From NCBI GenBank assembly GCA_018692925.1, contig JABHLH010000019.1:1-63321 (forward strand): 63,321 bases of DNA. The letters run 5' to 3'. Positions 53,406 to 61,141 of this stretch are shown piece after piece. A program made the translations under genes and the position numbers. Every line of letters starts with the position of its first letter. Positions within the stretch are counted from its first letter, which is position 1. The DNA comes from an archaeon (GTDB lineage: Archaea > Nanobdellota > Nanobdellia > SCGC-AAA011-G17 > GW2011-AR17). Under the pieces are notes generated by a model that was not told where the DNA came from, did not search any database, and worked only from the letters and a program-made list of their open reading frames with translations.

Positions 53406-55262
53406 TTAACTAATCCTAGCACCAGTTTCGATCTTTTTATCAGGTTGTAACAAACAAACTGTATCTTTAAACCCAGCTGCTAAAAGCATACCATTGCTTT
53501 CAATACCTCTGATCTTTGTAGGTTGAAGATTTGTAAAGACTATAACAGGTTTATCAATAAGATCTTTTAATTCATAATGTTCTTTAATTCCAGCGACGAC
53601 CTGCCTATCATTTTCACCTTCACCTAAATCGACTAAAAGAACATAAAGTTTGTCTGCATTTGGATGAGGTTGTGCTTTTATTATTTTTCCAACTCTGAAT
53701 TTCATTTTTTCCCAATCCTTATATGGGACGTAATGTCCAGCTTCTGGAGTTGAGATTACTTCTGCTTTTTCCATTTTTTTCTCCTTTGTTTCATCAATTT
53801 TTGTAAATAAATGTCCATCTTTCTTAACTTTATTATTTCCAAGTAAACCAAATTTAAGATCCTTGAATGTTTCTTTCTTCTTTAAGCTTAAAGATTTCCT
53901 AATCTTACTTGTAGTGTTAGGAATAAAAGGTTCTAATACTATTGAAAGAATTCTTAAGGATTCTGCTAAATTGTAAATTACAACTTCTAATTGTTTTTTA
54001 TTTGTCTTTGCAAGTTCCCAAGGCTTTTTATCGTTGATATATTTATTTGAAGCATTTATGAATTTCCAAATCTCCGAAAGAGCATTGTGAGTTTCAAAGT
54101 TATCCATATGATTTTTTATTTTTTTGAAATTGAATTTTTTAATTAATTCATTCTTTGAAGATCTTGGAACTTTCCCATCAAAATATTTTTCAATCATAGA
54201 AAGACTTCTAGAATGTAAGTTACCTAAATCATTAGTAAGCTCATTGTTGTGTCTTTCCTTTAATGCAGTTTTTGAGAATGCACCGTCAGAACATAAAGGA
54301 ATTTCTCTAGTTAAAAAATACCTTACAGAATCAACAGGAAAAGTCTCAAGTAGTTCAAAAGGATCAACTACATTCCCTATGGATTTTGACATTTTATGGC
54401 CACCTTCGCCTAAAATAAAACCATGAACTAAAAGTTTCTTTGGAGGTTTAATACCTGCTGAAAATAACATAGATAACCAGATTATTGAATGATGCCACAT
54501 AATATCATGAGCAGTCACGTGAATATTTGGTGGCCAAAAATTATGCCTATTCTGTTCTAAAGTAGTTGAGTAATAATTCCAAATTGCATCTGCCCAAACA
54601 TATGCCCTATGTTTTTTATCAAAAGGAAGTTTAATTCCCCAATTAGTGTTTGATCTTGAAATAGATAAATCGTGAATGCCTTCTTTAAATCTATTTAGTA
54701 AAAACTTTTGTCTTGAAGCAGGAAAAACATAAGCATTTTTTGCCATATAATTTTCTACTTTTTTTTGATATTTAGACATTTTAAAAAAATAAGTTTCTTC
54801 TTCAAGCCAATCTACCTTCTTTTTATGAAGAGGACATTTACCTTCAACTAAGTCTTTCTCTTGATAATAAGTTTCACAACCAACACAATACCAACCTTCA
54901 TATTTCCCTTTGTAAATATCACCCTTATCATAGATCTTTTGAATTATTTCTTGACAGAATTTTTTATGAAAAGGATTAGTAGTTCTAACAAATTTGTCAT
55001 AAGAGATATTATAATTTTTGAAAGCTTCTTTAAATTGAGGTACAATCTCATCAAGATAAGCTTTGGGAGTGATGTTTTTTTCTAAAGCTAATTTTTCTAC
55101 TTTTTGAGCATGTTCATCAGTACCAGTTGTAAATAGGACTTCCTTGTTATCAAGTTTATTCCACCTAGCATAAATATCACAAATAATGTTAGTATAAACA
55201 GTACCAATATGAGGTTTTCCGGAAGGATAATAAATTGGACTAGTTATGTAAAATGTTTTCAT
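53406..55262 (-). CDS. metG: Methionyl-tRNA synthetase, bacterial-type with C-terminal tRNA-binding domain
   Basis: 618 residues. The start MKTFYITSPIYYPSGKPHIG has the HIGH-like motif. KMSKSIGN is at about 290-297. GTDEHAQKVEKLALEKNITP and the zinc knuckle region WYCVGCETYYQEKDLVEGKC follow the form of bacterial MetRS type 2, not the usual archaeal form GTDEYG. The C-terminal EMAP/Trbp111-like domain (about 519-618) has FRVGKIIKAQPHPNADKLYV and NLQPTKIRGIESNGMLLA. It charges tRNA-Met. The bacterial look suggests old horizontal transfer, seen in several DPANN groups. Confidence 0.94.
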   Translation of the reverse strand: MKTFYITSPIYYPSGKPHIGTVYTNIICDIYARWNKLDNKEVLFTTGTDEHAQKVEKLALEKNITPKAYLDEIVPQFKEAFKNYNISYDKFVRTTNPFHKKFCQEIIQKIYDKGDIYKGKYEGWYCVGCETYYQEKDLVEGKCPLHKKKVDWLEEETYFFKMSKYQKKVENYMAKNAYVFPASRQKFLLNRFKEGIHDLSISRSNTNWGIKLPFDKKHRAYVWADAIWNYYSTTLEQNRHNFWPPNIHVTAHDIMWHHSIIWLSMLFSAGIKPPKKLLVHGFILGEGGHKMSKSIGNVVDPFELLETFPVDSVRYFLTREIPLCSDGAFSKTALKERHNNELTNDLGNLHSRSLSMIEKYFDGKVPRSSKNELIKKFNFKKIKNHMDNFETHNALSEIWKFINASNKYINDKKPWELAKTNKKQLEVVIYNLAESLRILSIVLEPFIPNTTSKIRKSLSLKKKETFKDLKFGLLGNNKVKKDGHLFTKIDETKEKKMEKAEVISTPEAGHYVPYKDWEKMKFRVGKIIKAQPHPNADKLYVLLVDLGEGENDRQVVAGIKEHYELKDLIDKPVIVFTNLQPTKIRGIESNGMLLAAGFKDTVCLLQPDKKIETGARIS

Positions 55263-55297
55263 CTTAAAAAATAATAGAATAGATTTTATATAGCTTT

Positions 55298-55669
55298 CTA
55301 AGCATTCTTCTCAATGAAAGAAAGCATAGCCTGATCATTTAGTTTCTCAAAAATACTTATTGCCTCACTTAGATAACCTAATTCTAAACAATGGAAAGCA
55401 CAAGATTTCATTTCTTCAACATTAGTAGAATGTAAAAAACAATAAGAAGCTTCTCTAAACCTAGCTCTTTGTTTGTACCAATTCCCAAGTTTAATTAAAT
55501 CAGATTGATTATTTGCTAATGCCAAAGCTTTTGCTGCTTCAATGGGTTTGTTTTCTTTCACTAAAACAGACGCTGCTTCAGTTAAAGCTTGAAATTTAAT
55601 ATTATCAGGAATGGTGAGATTATCAACACCTTTTTCTAAAATTAATTTAACTACAGCTGGATATTGCAT
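55298..55669 (-). CDS. Helical-repeat (TPR-like) hypothetical protein, 123 aa
   Basis: A fully alpha-helical protein with hairpin-like pairs spaced about 34 residues, for example PIEAAKALALANNQSDLIKL, RFREASYCFLHSTNVEEMKS and GYLSEAISIFEKLNDQAML. These fit TPR or similar solenoid repeats that bind partner proteins. No enzyme motif. It lies 35 bp upstream of metG on the same strand and probably shares its transcript. Confidence 0.6.
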   Translation of the reverse strand: MQYPAVVKLILEKGVDNLTIPDNIKFQALTEAASVLVKENKPIEAAKALALANNQSDLIKLGNWYKQRARFREASYCFLHSTNVEEMKSCAFHCLELGYLSEAISIFEKLNDQAMLSFIEKNA

Positions 55670-55751
55670 AGGGAGTTTAGAAGTATGTCAATTAAAAAGG
55701 TTTTAGATTCTAGAAGATAGATTTATAAAATAATAATAAAACATAATTCTT

Positions 55752-56552
55752 ATGAAAGAGAAGCTAGAGCTGCGAATGAGTAAGTTATGTGGACATAAAA
55801 ATGTTAAGATAACGGATAGAGGTAACTCTGCTATATTCATAGCTCTAAATATTGTTAAAAGAATTAGTGATAGAAAGAAAATATTAATTCCAAAAGAAGG
55901 AGGATGGTTTTCTTATAAGAAATATCCCAAATATTTTAATTTTCAAACTGAAGAAGTTGAAACAGATAGAAGTTTGATTGATTTAGAAGATTTAGAAGAA
56001 AAAAGTAAAGATGCTGCTGCAATTATTTTTTGTTCATTTGGAGGATATTTTGTTGAACAAAAGTTAAGACAAATTTCTGAGATTTGTAAAAAAAATGATT
56101 GTTTAGTTATTGAAGATGCTTCTGGTGCAATTGGGGATGAGGTTCTTTGTAATGGGAAATATTCAGATATTATTGTTGGAAGTTTTGGAGAATGGAAACC
56201 TGTGAATAATGGTTATGGTGGTTGGATATCATGTAATGAAAATTATTTTGAAAAAGTTTCAAGCGCACTTTCACTTGTAAGAGTCTATCCAAAAGCTTAT
56301 GAAGAAATATTTAATGCTTTGAAAAAAAATAAATTGAAGAAATTAATTGAATTACAAATGAAGGTAAAAGCTGATTTGAAAGAATTCGATGTATTTCATA
56401 AAAATAAAAGAGGAGTGAATGTTGTTGTGGAAAATAATCCTAAAGTTATTAAATATTGTAAAGATAAAAAATATCCATATGTTGAATGTCCAAAATATAT
56501 TAGAGTTGGAGAGAAAGCAATTTCTATTGAGTTAAAGAGGTTAGACTTATGA
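55752..56552 (+). CDS. Short DegT/DnrJ-like PLP aminotransferase homologue
   Basis: 266 residues, fold type I. VIEDASGAIGDE holds the PLP-pyridine Asp (D122). SFGEWKPVNNGYGGWISC at 144-161 places K149 as the Schiff-base Lys, in the typical SFG..K....G.GG motif of DegT/DnrJ/EryC1 sugar aminotransferases. RGNSAIFIALNI is the phosphate-side loop. It is about 100 residues shorter than the family norm, with the C-terminal domain reduced, so the substrate may be unusual. It overlaps the next gene by 4 bp and begins a three-gene run. Confidence 0.75.
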   Translation: MKEKLELRMSKLCGHKNVKITDRGNSAIFIALNIVKRISDRKKILIPKEGGWFSYKKYPKYFNFQTEEVETDRSLIDLEDLEEKSKDAAAIIFCSFGGYFVEQKLRQISEICKKNDCLVIEDASGAIGDEVLCNGKYSDIIVGSFGEWKPVNNGYGGWISCNENYFEKVSSALSLVRVYPKAYEEIFNALKKNKLKKLIELQMKVKADLKEFDVFHKNKRGVNVVVENNPKVIKYCKDKKYPYVECPKYIRVGEKAISIELKRLDL

Positions 56553-56854
56553 AGAAAAAAAAGAAACATTTTGGAAAATTAATTTTGTTTGTAGGATATT
56601 CGATAAAGGGTTTGTTAAAATTATTATTTGTTGACTCATTCAAAATGATAAAAAGATCTTATAGTTATGCAAAAAATCCAGAAAAGAAATTAATGTTGAA
56701 TAGAGAATTAGAATTAGAAAAGAAAGTAAAAGTACAAGAGAAAAAAATAAAAAGGTTGGAAAGATTAGTTTATAGTATATTTAATGATCCTGATTATGTT
56801 AATTCAGATAAAGGAAAAAATGATGTAAAAGAAATAAGGAGCGGATTGAAATGA
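56549..56854 (+). CDS. Small basic membrane-associated coiled-coil protein, 101 aa
   Basis: A Lys-rich start (MKKKKKHFGK) and one hydrophobic segment (LILFVGYSIKGLLKLLFV, about 11-28) precede a basic heptad region (LELEKKVKVQEKKIKRLERL) that should form a coiled coil. The function is unknown. It is coupled on both sides by 4-bp overlaps (56549-56552 and 56851-56854). Confidence 0.55.
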   Translation: MKKKKKHFGKLILFVGYSIKGLLKLLFVDSFKMIKRSYSYAKNPEKKLMLNRELELEKKVKVQEKKIKRLERLVYSIFNDPDYVNSDKGKNDVKEIRSGLK

Positions 56855-57555
56855 ATTTTATAAGAAAAATTACAGAAGAGAAAAATGATGTGTGGGTTAA
56901 GAAACAATTTACACGATATGGTCGAGGAAATTATAAAAACAAAGCTATTCTAGAAATATCAAAAGGTGCAAAAAGAACAATAATCAAAAGTACTTTTGAG
57001 TTTGCTGGAGAGTTTGCTTATGAACTTGCAAATAGTATTGAAGGAAAAGTTCAAGTTACTGGTGGGATGATATCTACAAAAGATCTTAGTCTTGAAGTTG
57101 ATTTTGAGTTTGCAGGTAAAAAACAATTTGCAGGTGTAAAAACATTTTTGATTGATATGGAAATGTCTAAAGAGGAAATTCAAAAATTATATGATAAATT
57201 TCCAAGTACATTAATATTCTTAACATTTAAGACTGAAGAAGGACAGCTTAAAACAAAAGTAAAATCCCCTAAAGCAGCGAAACCAAAGAAAGGTGAAACA
57301 GAACCTAAAGCAGATTTTTGTAATTTTAAGACAACAAATGAAAGTATTGTTGAAGATTTAACATTTGATGTAGAAAAAGAATTTAAGAAAGTTAAACTTA
57401 TTCATACATTTGAAATTAATGATCTAGAAATTCCTGAAGAGTATAAAAATGATTTTGCAAAAGCAAGAACTCATGCAATTAGAAAGGGAAAAATAATTAG
57501 AGAGATTACAATTAATGAAGAAAAAGAAGAAAAAGAGTATAAGTTAGAAGCTTAA
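56851..57555 (+). CDS. Conserved hypothetical protein, 234 aa
   Basis: The protein looks soluble with two halves of similar build: MNFIRKITEEKNDVWVKKQF and TTNESIVEDLTFDVEKEFKK precede matching strand sets, separated by a basic linker (SPKAAKPKKGETEPK, about residues 145-160). GEFAYELANSIEGKVQVTGG suggests a helix-strand core. I cannot name it. It ends the coupled run that began with the DegT-like gene. Confidence 0.55.
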   Translation: MNFIRKITEEKNDVWVKKQFTRYGRGNYKNKAILEISKGAKRTIIKSTFEFAGEFAYELANSIEGKVQVTGGMISTKDLSLEVDFEFAGKKQFAGVKTFLIDMEMSKEEIQKLYDKFPSTLIFLTFKTEEGQLKTKVKSPKAAKPKKGETEPKADFCNFKTTNESIVEDLTFDVEKEFKKVKLIHTFEINDLEIPEEYKNDFAKARTHAIRKGKIIREITINEEKEEKEYKLEA

Positions 57556-57610
57556 TTTTTTTTATTTTTTAATAATAAGTTTAATAAAAGGTTATGTCTT
57601 AGAGATTTGT

Positions 57611-57886
57611 ATGGCAGATGCAGGAGAAATTGCAAAAAAGATTTTCAAAGGAATTTATGTTGTAATAATTGCATTTTTTGAATCTATAACTGTTTCTTTC
57701 TATAAAAATATTAAAAAAAGATGGTCTGGACCAAGTAATGAATTTAAAGAAGTGAAAGTGCCAAAAGACTTTAAGAATGATTGGCAAGAAGAAAAAATTG
57801 ATTCTGAAGGATATAAAGAGGTGCCACAGAAACCTGATTCTGGAAATAATATTGGTGGTGGATTTGCTAATATGATGAATTTTTAG
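57611..57886 (+). CDS. Small membrane-associated protein, 91 aa
   Basis: One hydrophobic helix (about residues 10-28, IFKGIYVVIIAFFESITV) is followed by a basic and then a polar region (KRWSGPSNEFKEVKVPKDF), ending in a Gly/Asn stretch (NNIGGGFANMMNF). No known domain. It has TATA-like TTTATTTTTTAA text upstream (57556-57575), so it may be transcribed alone. Confidence 0.5.
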   Translation: MADAGEIAKKIFKGIYVVIIAFFESITVSFYKNIKKRWSGPSNEFKEVKVPKDFKNDWQEEKIDSEGYKEVPQKPDSGNNIGGGFANMMNF

Positions 57887-57923
57887 AGAAATGTATATAA
57901 GTATAATGAAGTAAGAATAATAT

Positions 57924-58871
57924 ATGAGTATAAGAGATTTACATATTGAAGATTTATTAAGAATTGCAAGAAAACAACACAGGTTGTTAGAAAATTATTA
58001 TGTACCAAATGAAGTGAAGATAGAAAAGATTAAAGAATTTTTTAATTTAGTTATTCAATTTGAATATGAACAAATAGTAGAATTAGAACAAAAAGGAGAG
58101 TCTATTTTTATTGTACTTTGTGAGGACATTATAAGACAAGCTAAAATTTTTTTAAAAGATCCAAATAAACAAAACTTAGGAGAAGCAAAAAATTTATTAA
58201 ATATTTTTATTAGTATAGAAGATTATCTAAGTTTCATAAATGAGCTCCCTTGGATTATAGGTAGAAAGCTTTCAGGAATAGAAAGAAGAAACATAAAAAG
58301 CAAATTAAGAAGAGTATTACAAAATTTAAAAGATGAATCAGGAAAACCTATAAGAGGGACTAGAGTAAAGATAGAACTTTGCGGAAGTTTAGCAAGAGGA
58401 TATTCAGATTGGAAATTAATAAATGGAGGAAAAATCCCAAAACCTACTGATTTTAAATTGCCAAAAGAATATAGGTTAAGATCTAAAACAATATTGAAAA
58501 AAATTGATGCAGAATTAAATGTACCGAGAGATCTAAAACCTTATATGTCAGATGTTGATTTTGTTATAGTAAATGAAAAAATTTTTAATTCTATTCCTAG
58601 ACAACATCGATTTAAAGACTGGAGTATAAAAATTGGAGAAAAATATAGTGTCCCAGTAAGTCCAATATTATCAAAGATTCATCAAAAATTAATAAATACA
58701 AAAATAGGTGGAATTAGAAATAGGTGGATAAACTATATATTATTAAAAGATGAAGATGGGTATAGAAGATATAAAGAAAGTAGAGAAAAAATATTAAAAG
58801 AAGTAGAAAGAAAAATAGGAAGAGAATTTATCATAAATGACATATTAATTTTAGACGAATTAATAAAATAA
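57924..58871 (+). CDS. DNA polymerase beta-superfamily nucleotidyltransferase-like protein
   Basis: 315 residues. A helical N-terminal domain (to about 145) precedes a nucleotidyltransferase core. RVKIELCGSLARGYSDWKLI has the GSxxRG loop. MSDVDFVIV supplies two acidic metal ligands, about 49 residues after the GS loop instead of the usual 10-15. The stretch between is basic (KLPKEYRLRSKTILKKID). The C-terminus is basic and helical. The metal site looks complete, so activity is plausible, but the target (tRNA, antibiotic or protein) is unknown. Its stop lies 2 bp from the stop of the convergent Dbr1-like gene. Confidence 0.65.
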   Translation: MSIRDLHIEDLLRIARKQHRLLENYYVPNEVKIEKIKEFFNLVIQFEYEQIVELEQKGESIFIVLCEDIIRQAKIFLKDPNKQNLGEAKNLLNIFISIEDYLSFINELPWIIGRKLSGIERRNIKSKLRRVLQNLKDESGKPIRGTRVKIELCGSLARGYSDWKLINGGKIPKPTDFKLPKEYRLRSKTILKKIDAELNVPRDLKPYMSDVDFVIVNEKIFNSIPRQHRFKDWSIKIGEKYSVPVSPILSKIHQKLINTKIGGIRNRWINYILLKDEDGYRRYKESREKILKEVERKIGREFIINDILILDELIK

Positions 58872-58873
58872 AA

Positions 58874-59620
58874 TTATTCTAGTTCAATGACAGTAGCACT
58901 ATTAAAAGACCTTTCACTAGTATGTGATTGTAAATAAGTTATCCTAGATTCATTGTAAGACCCTTCTAAGAAAAATGCATGTCTATGTCCAGAAAAAACA
59001 TAACTTGGTGAAACTTTATTTACTAAGTTTAAAGTAGGAGGGTTCAAATTTTCATCAAATATAAATGGATTTACTTCTAGAGAGATATCAATAAGTGCTT
59101 TGGGTACTGCCCAGTCATGAGTTAATAAAATATCTAATTTATTTCGGGATAATTTTTCAAGATCTGATTTCCTATAATAAGCATGATTATAACAAGAGAT
59201 AGAAGGAAAATCAGATTCATAATGTTTAGGAGAATAAATACCAGTTAAACCACCTATTTTTTTATCTCTTACTTCTAAAGTTCCTGCACGACCTAAGAAA
59301 TAAATATTAGGAGCTAAAAAACCACCATCTTTATGATCATTTAGAAAACCCCAAGATTCATGATTCCCACCAATAAAAAGAGTTAAAAAAGGAGCTTTTT
59401 TTAAACCACTAAAATAATCCGGAAAATCACTTAACCAAGCATATTTTGGAGGAACATATAAATGTTGAAAATCTTTTTCATCTCTTAAAACTTGAAAATC
59501 TCCAACTTGCAATATAGCATGAATATTCTTTTTATGTTTTCTTTCCCAATCAATGAAAAATTTATACATTAAATCTAAATTCCCATGAATATCTCCAACT
59601 ACTCCAAATCTTGTAACCAT
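58874..59620 (-). CDS. Dbr1-like (RNA lariat debranching) metallophosphoesterase
   Basis: 248 residues. Calcineurin-like metal ligands are all present: GDIHG (D10, H12), GDFQ (D41), GGNHES (N86, H87), LLTHDW (H168), FSGHRH (H212, H214). Beyond these, the text follows eukaryotic Dbr1 closely. [59 protein letters not shown] and [13 protein letters not shown] align with human Dbr1's [53 protein letters not shown] and IGGISGIFKSHDY. Eukaryotic Dbr1 has Cys at the first Asp; here it is Asp. The eukaryotic C-terminal domain is absent. The family cuts 2'-5' bonds in intron lariats; the archaeal substrate is unknown. Confidence 0.82.
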   Translation of the reverse strand: [248 protein letters not shown]

Positions 59621-59671
59621 AAGAAATAAAAATTAAATTAGAGTATTTAAGGCTTACTCTTAAGTAGTAAT

Positions 59672-59884
59672 TTATTTTGTTGCTTCTTTTATATCTACAG
59701 CCTTCACAGTTTTCCTTCCAGCATGTTTAGCTAACCTAATTGCTTTTTCACCTATTTCTTCTCCAATTTCTTCAAGAACTTCAACAAGTTTTAATTTTGC
59801 ATCGTCTGAGACTCTCTCTGCTCCAACTTTTTTCAATAATTTTTCCATTGCTGCTGCAGGTAATATAGTTTTTCTTGGTGCCAT
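59672..59884 (-). CDS. Archaeal histone
   Basis: 70 residues from ATG 59884, the usual start ([20 protein letters not shown]); a frame reaching to 59998 crosses the promoter. The histone fold reads [20 protein letters not shown], then [20 protein letters not shown], then [20 protein letters not shown]. The RK-T-V loop and the central dimer helix are typical of HMf-like proteins. TACTTAAATATTTTG near 59916-59930 is the TATA box, and AAGGA lies 9 bases before the ATG. Confidence 0.95.
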   Translation of the reverse strand: MAPRKTILPAAAMEKLLKKVGAERVSDDAKLKLVEVLEEIGEEIGEKAIRLAKHAGRKTVKAVDIKEATK

Positions 59885-60005
59885 CTTATTTTCCTTAATA
59901 ATTGTAATAAACCCCAAAATATTTAAGTATTGCGATAAAAAGGTTAAAATAAGCTTAGTTTGGAGAATCATTTTTTGCTTTCGAGGAGTACATATCAAAA
60001 ATTTA

Positions 60006-60022
60006 ACGAAATATTTATAAAG
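60006..60022 (+). promoter_or_regulatory. TATA box of the uL3 operon
   Basis: CGAAATATTTATAAAGA is a strong BRE-plus-TATA-like element. Transcription should start near 60040-60045, leaving a leader of about 130 bases before the uL3 ATG. Confidence 0.6.
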
Positions 60023-60051
60023 AGAGTGATTTTTCTGAACTATTAATTATT

Positions 60052-60152
60052 ACTCGCGTTCGCACTATGTGTTGAACACAAGACCGAAAGGTCTTGTTCT
60101 GAGAGGCGAGAAGGTCTAAAGCCTTGAGACCTGCTGTCGACATAAAGACAGG
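60052..60152 (+). ncRNA. Structured leader RNA upstream of the ribosomal operon
   Basis: This 100-base stretch is GC-rich for the genome and packed with complementary arms. P1: CTCGC (60053-57) with GCGAG (60106-110), enclosing P2 TGTGT/ACACA (60068-72/76-80) and P3 AGACC-GAAA-GGTCT (60081-85/90-94, extendable to 8 bp from 60078). P4: AGGTCT/AGACCT (60112-117/127-132). P5: CTGTC/GACAG (60134-138/147-151). P2 and the long form of P3 compete, and AGACC/GGTCT arms of P3 and P4 can swap. It lies between TATA box and ATG of uL3, so it is probably a regulatory leader. I do not recognise a known class. Confidence 0.65.
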
Positions 60153-60172
60153 ATTGAAAATAAAATAGAAAT

Positions 60173-61141
60173 ATGGGAAGAAAACATCATCCAAGACGAG
60201 GGAGTCTGCAATTTTGGCCTCATAAAAGAAGCAAAAAGCATTGTGCTAGAGTTAGAACCTGGGCTACTGTTAAGGAGAATAAATTATTAGGTTTCTTAGG
60301 ATATAAAGTTGGAATGACTCACCTACTAGTAAAAGATAATAATCCTAATTCACATCTTAAAGATAGAGATATATTTACACCAGTTACAGTTATTGAATGT
60401 CCACCTATGAAAGTTTACTCTATAAGATATTACTTAGAAAATGAAGATAATGATCAAGAAATTGTTTCTGAAGTTTTTTCAAAAAAAGTTGATAAAGAAT
60501 TAAAGAGAAAAATTACAGCTTCTAAAAAAGATAATAAAGCACCTGAAAAATTTGATAGAGTTACTGCTACTGTATATTCACAAGTAAGCAAAACTGGAAT
60601 TGGTAAAAAGAAACCAGATCTAATTGAAGTTGGTATTGGCGGAAATGATTTACAAGTTCTATCTGAATATGCTCTAACATTATTAGACAAAGAAATTAAA
60701 ATTTCTGAAGTTTTCAAAGATAGTCAATTTGTTGATGTTCATTCTTTAACAAAAGGAAAAGGTTTTACTGGAGTTATTAAAAAATATGGTGCAAAAAGAT
60801 TAAACCATAAATCCGAAAAGAAAATTAGAGGAATTGGTACATTAGGTGCTTGGACCCCTTCAACAGTTCCATACACTGCTGCACAGCCAGGTAAATGGGG
60901 ATACCATCTAAGGACAGTCTATAATAAAACTAGCGTTAAAGTGGGAAACAAGCCTGAAGAAATCAATCCTAAGGGTGGATTTGTAAGATATGGTTTAGTT
61001 AAGAATGATTATATGCTAATTAAAGGTTCAGTTCCAGGAGCTTCAAAAAGACCTGTGACAATTACTGAAGCAATAAGAATAAAAAATAAAATGTACGATC
61101 AAGAAATTAAATATGTGAGTTTGGAGTCAAAGCAAGGATGA
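60173..61141 (+). CDS. rpl3: Ribosomal protein uL3
   Basis: 322 residues. GRKHHPRRGSLQFWPHKRSK at the start, FLGYKVGMTHLLV, and KGKGFTGVIKKYGAKRLNHK are uL3 signatures. TLGAWTPSTVPYTAAQPGKW and KGSVPGASKRPVTITEAIR complete the archaeal form. It is an early 50S assembly protein near the peptidyl transferase centre. It opens the S10-type operon and overlaps uL4 by 4 bp. Confidence 0.97.
   Translation: MGRKHHPRRGSLQFWPHKRSKKHCARVRTWATVKENKLLGFLGYKVGMTHLLVKDNNPNSHLKDRDIFTPVTVIECPPMKVYSIRYYLENEDNDQEIVSEVFSKKVDKELKRKITASKKDNKAPEKFDRVTATVYSQVSKTGIGKKKPDLIEVGIGGNDLQVLSEYALTLLDKEIKISEVFKDSQFVDVHSLTKGKGFTGVIKKYGAKRLNHKSEKKIRGIGTLGAWTPSTVPYTAAQPGKWGYHLRTVYNKTSVKVGNKPEEINPKGGFVRYGLVKNDYMLIKGSVPGASKRPVTITEAIRIKNKMYDQEIKYVSLESKQG

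Noticed and set aside
53406-55262. Bacterial contamination or chimeric assembly suggested by the MetRS
   Set aside because: Flanking genes, base composition and promoters are the same as in the rest of the window, and archaeal genes lie on both sides.
60052-60152. Self-cleaving ribozyme (hammerhead-like GAAA and GUC pieces) in the uL3 leader
   Set aside because: The required CUGAUGA core and three-way junction are not there; the GAAA is a tetraloop of a perfect hairpin.
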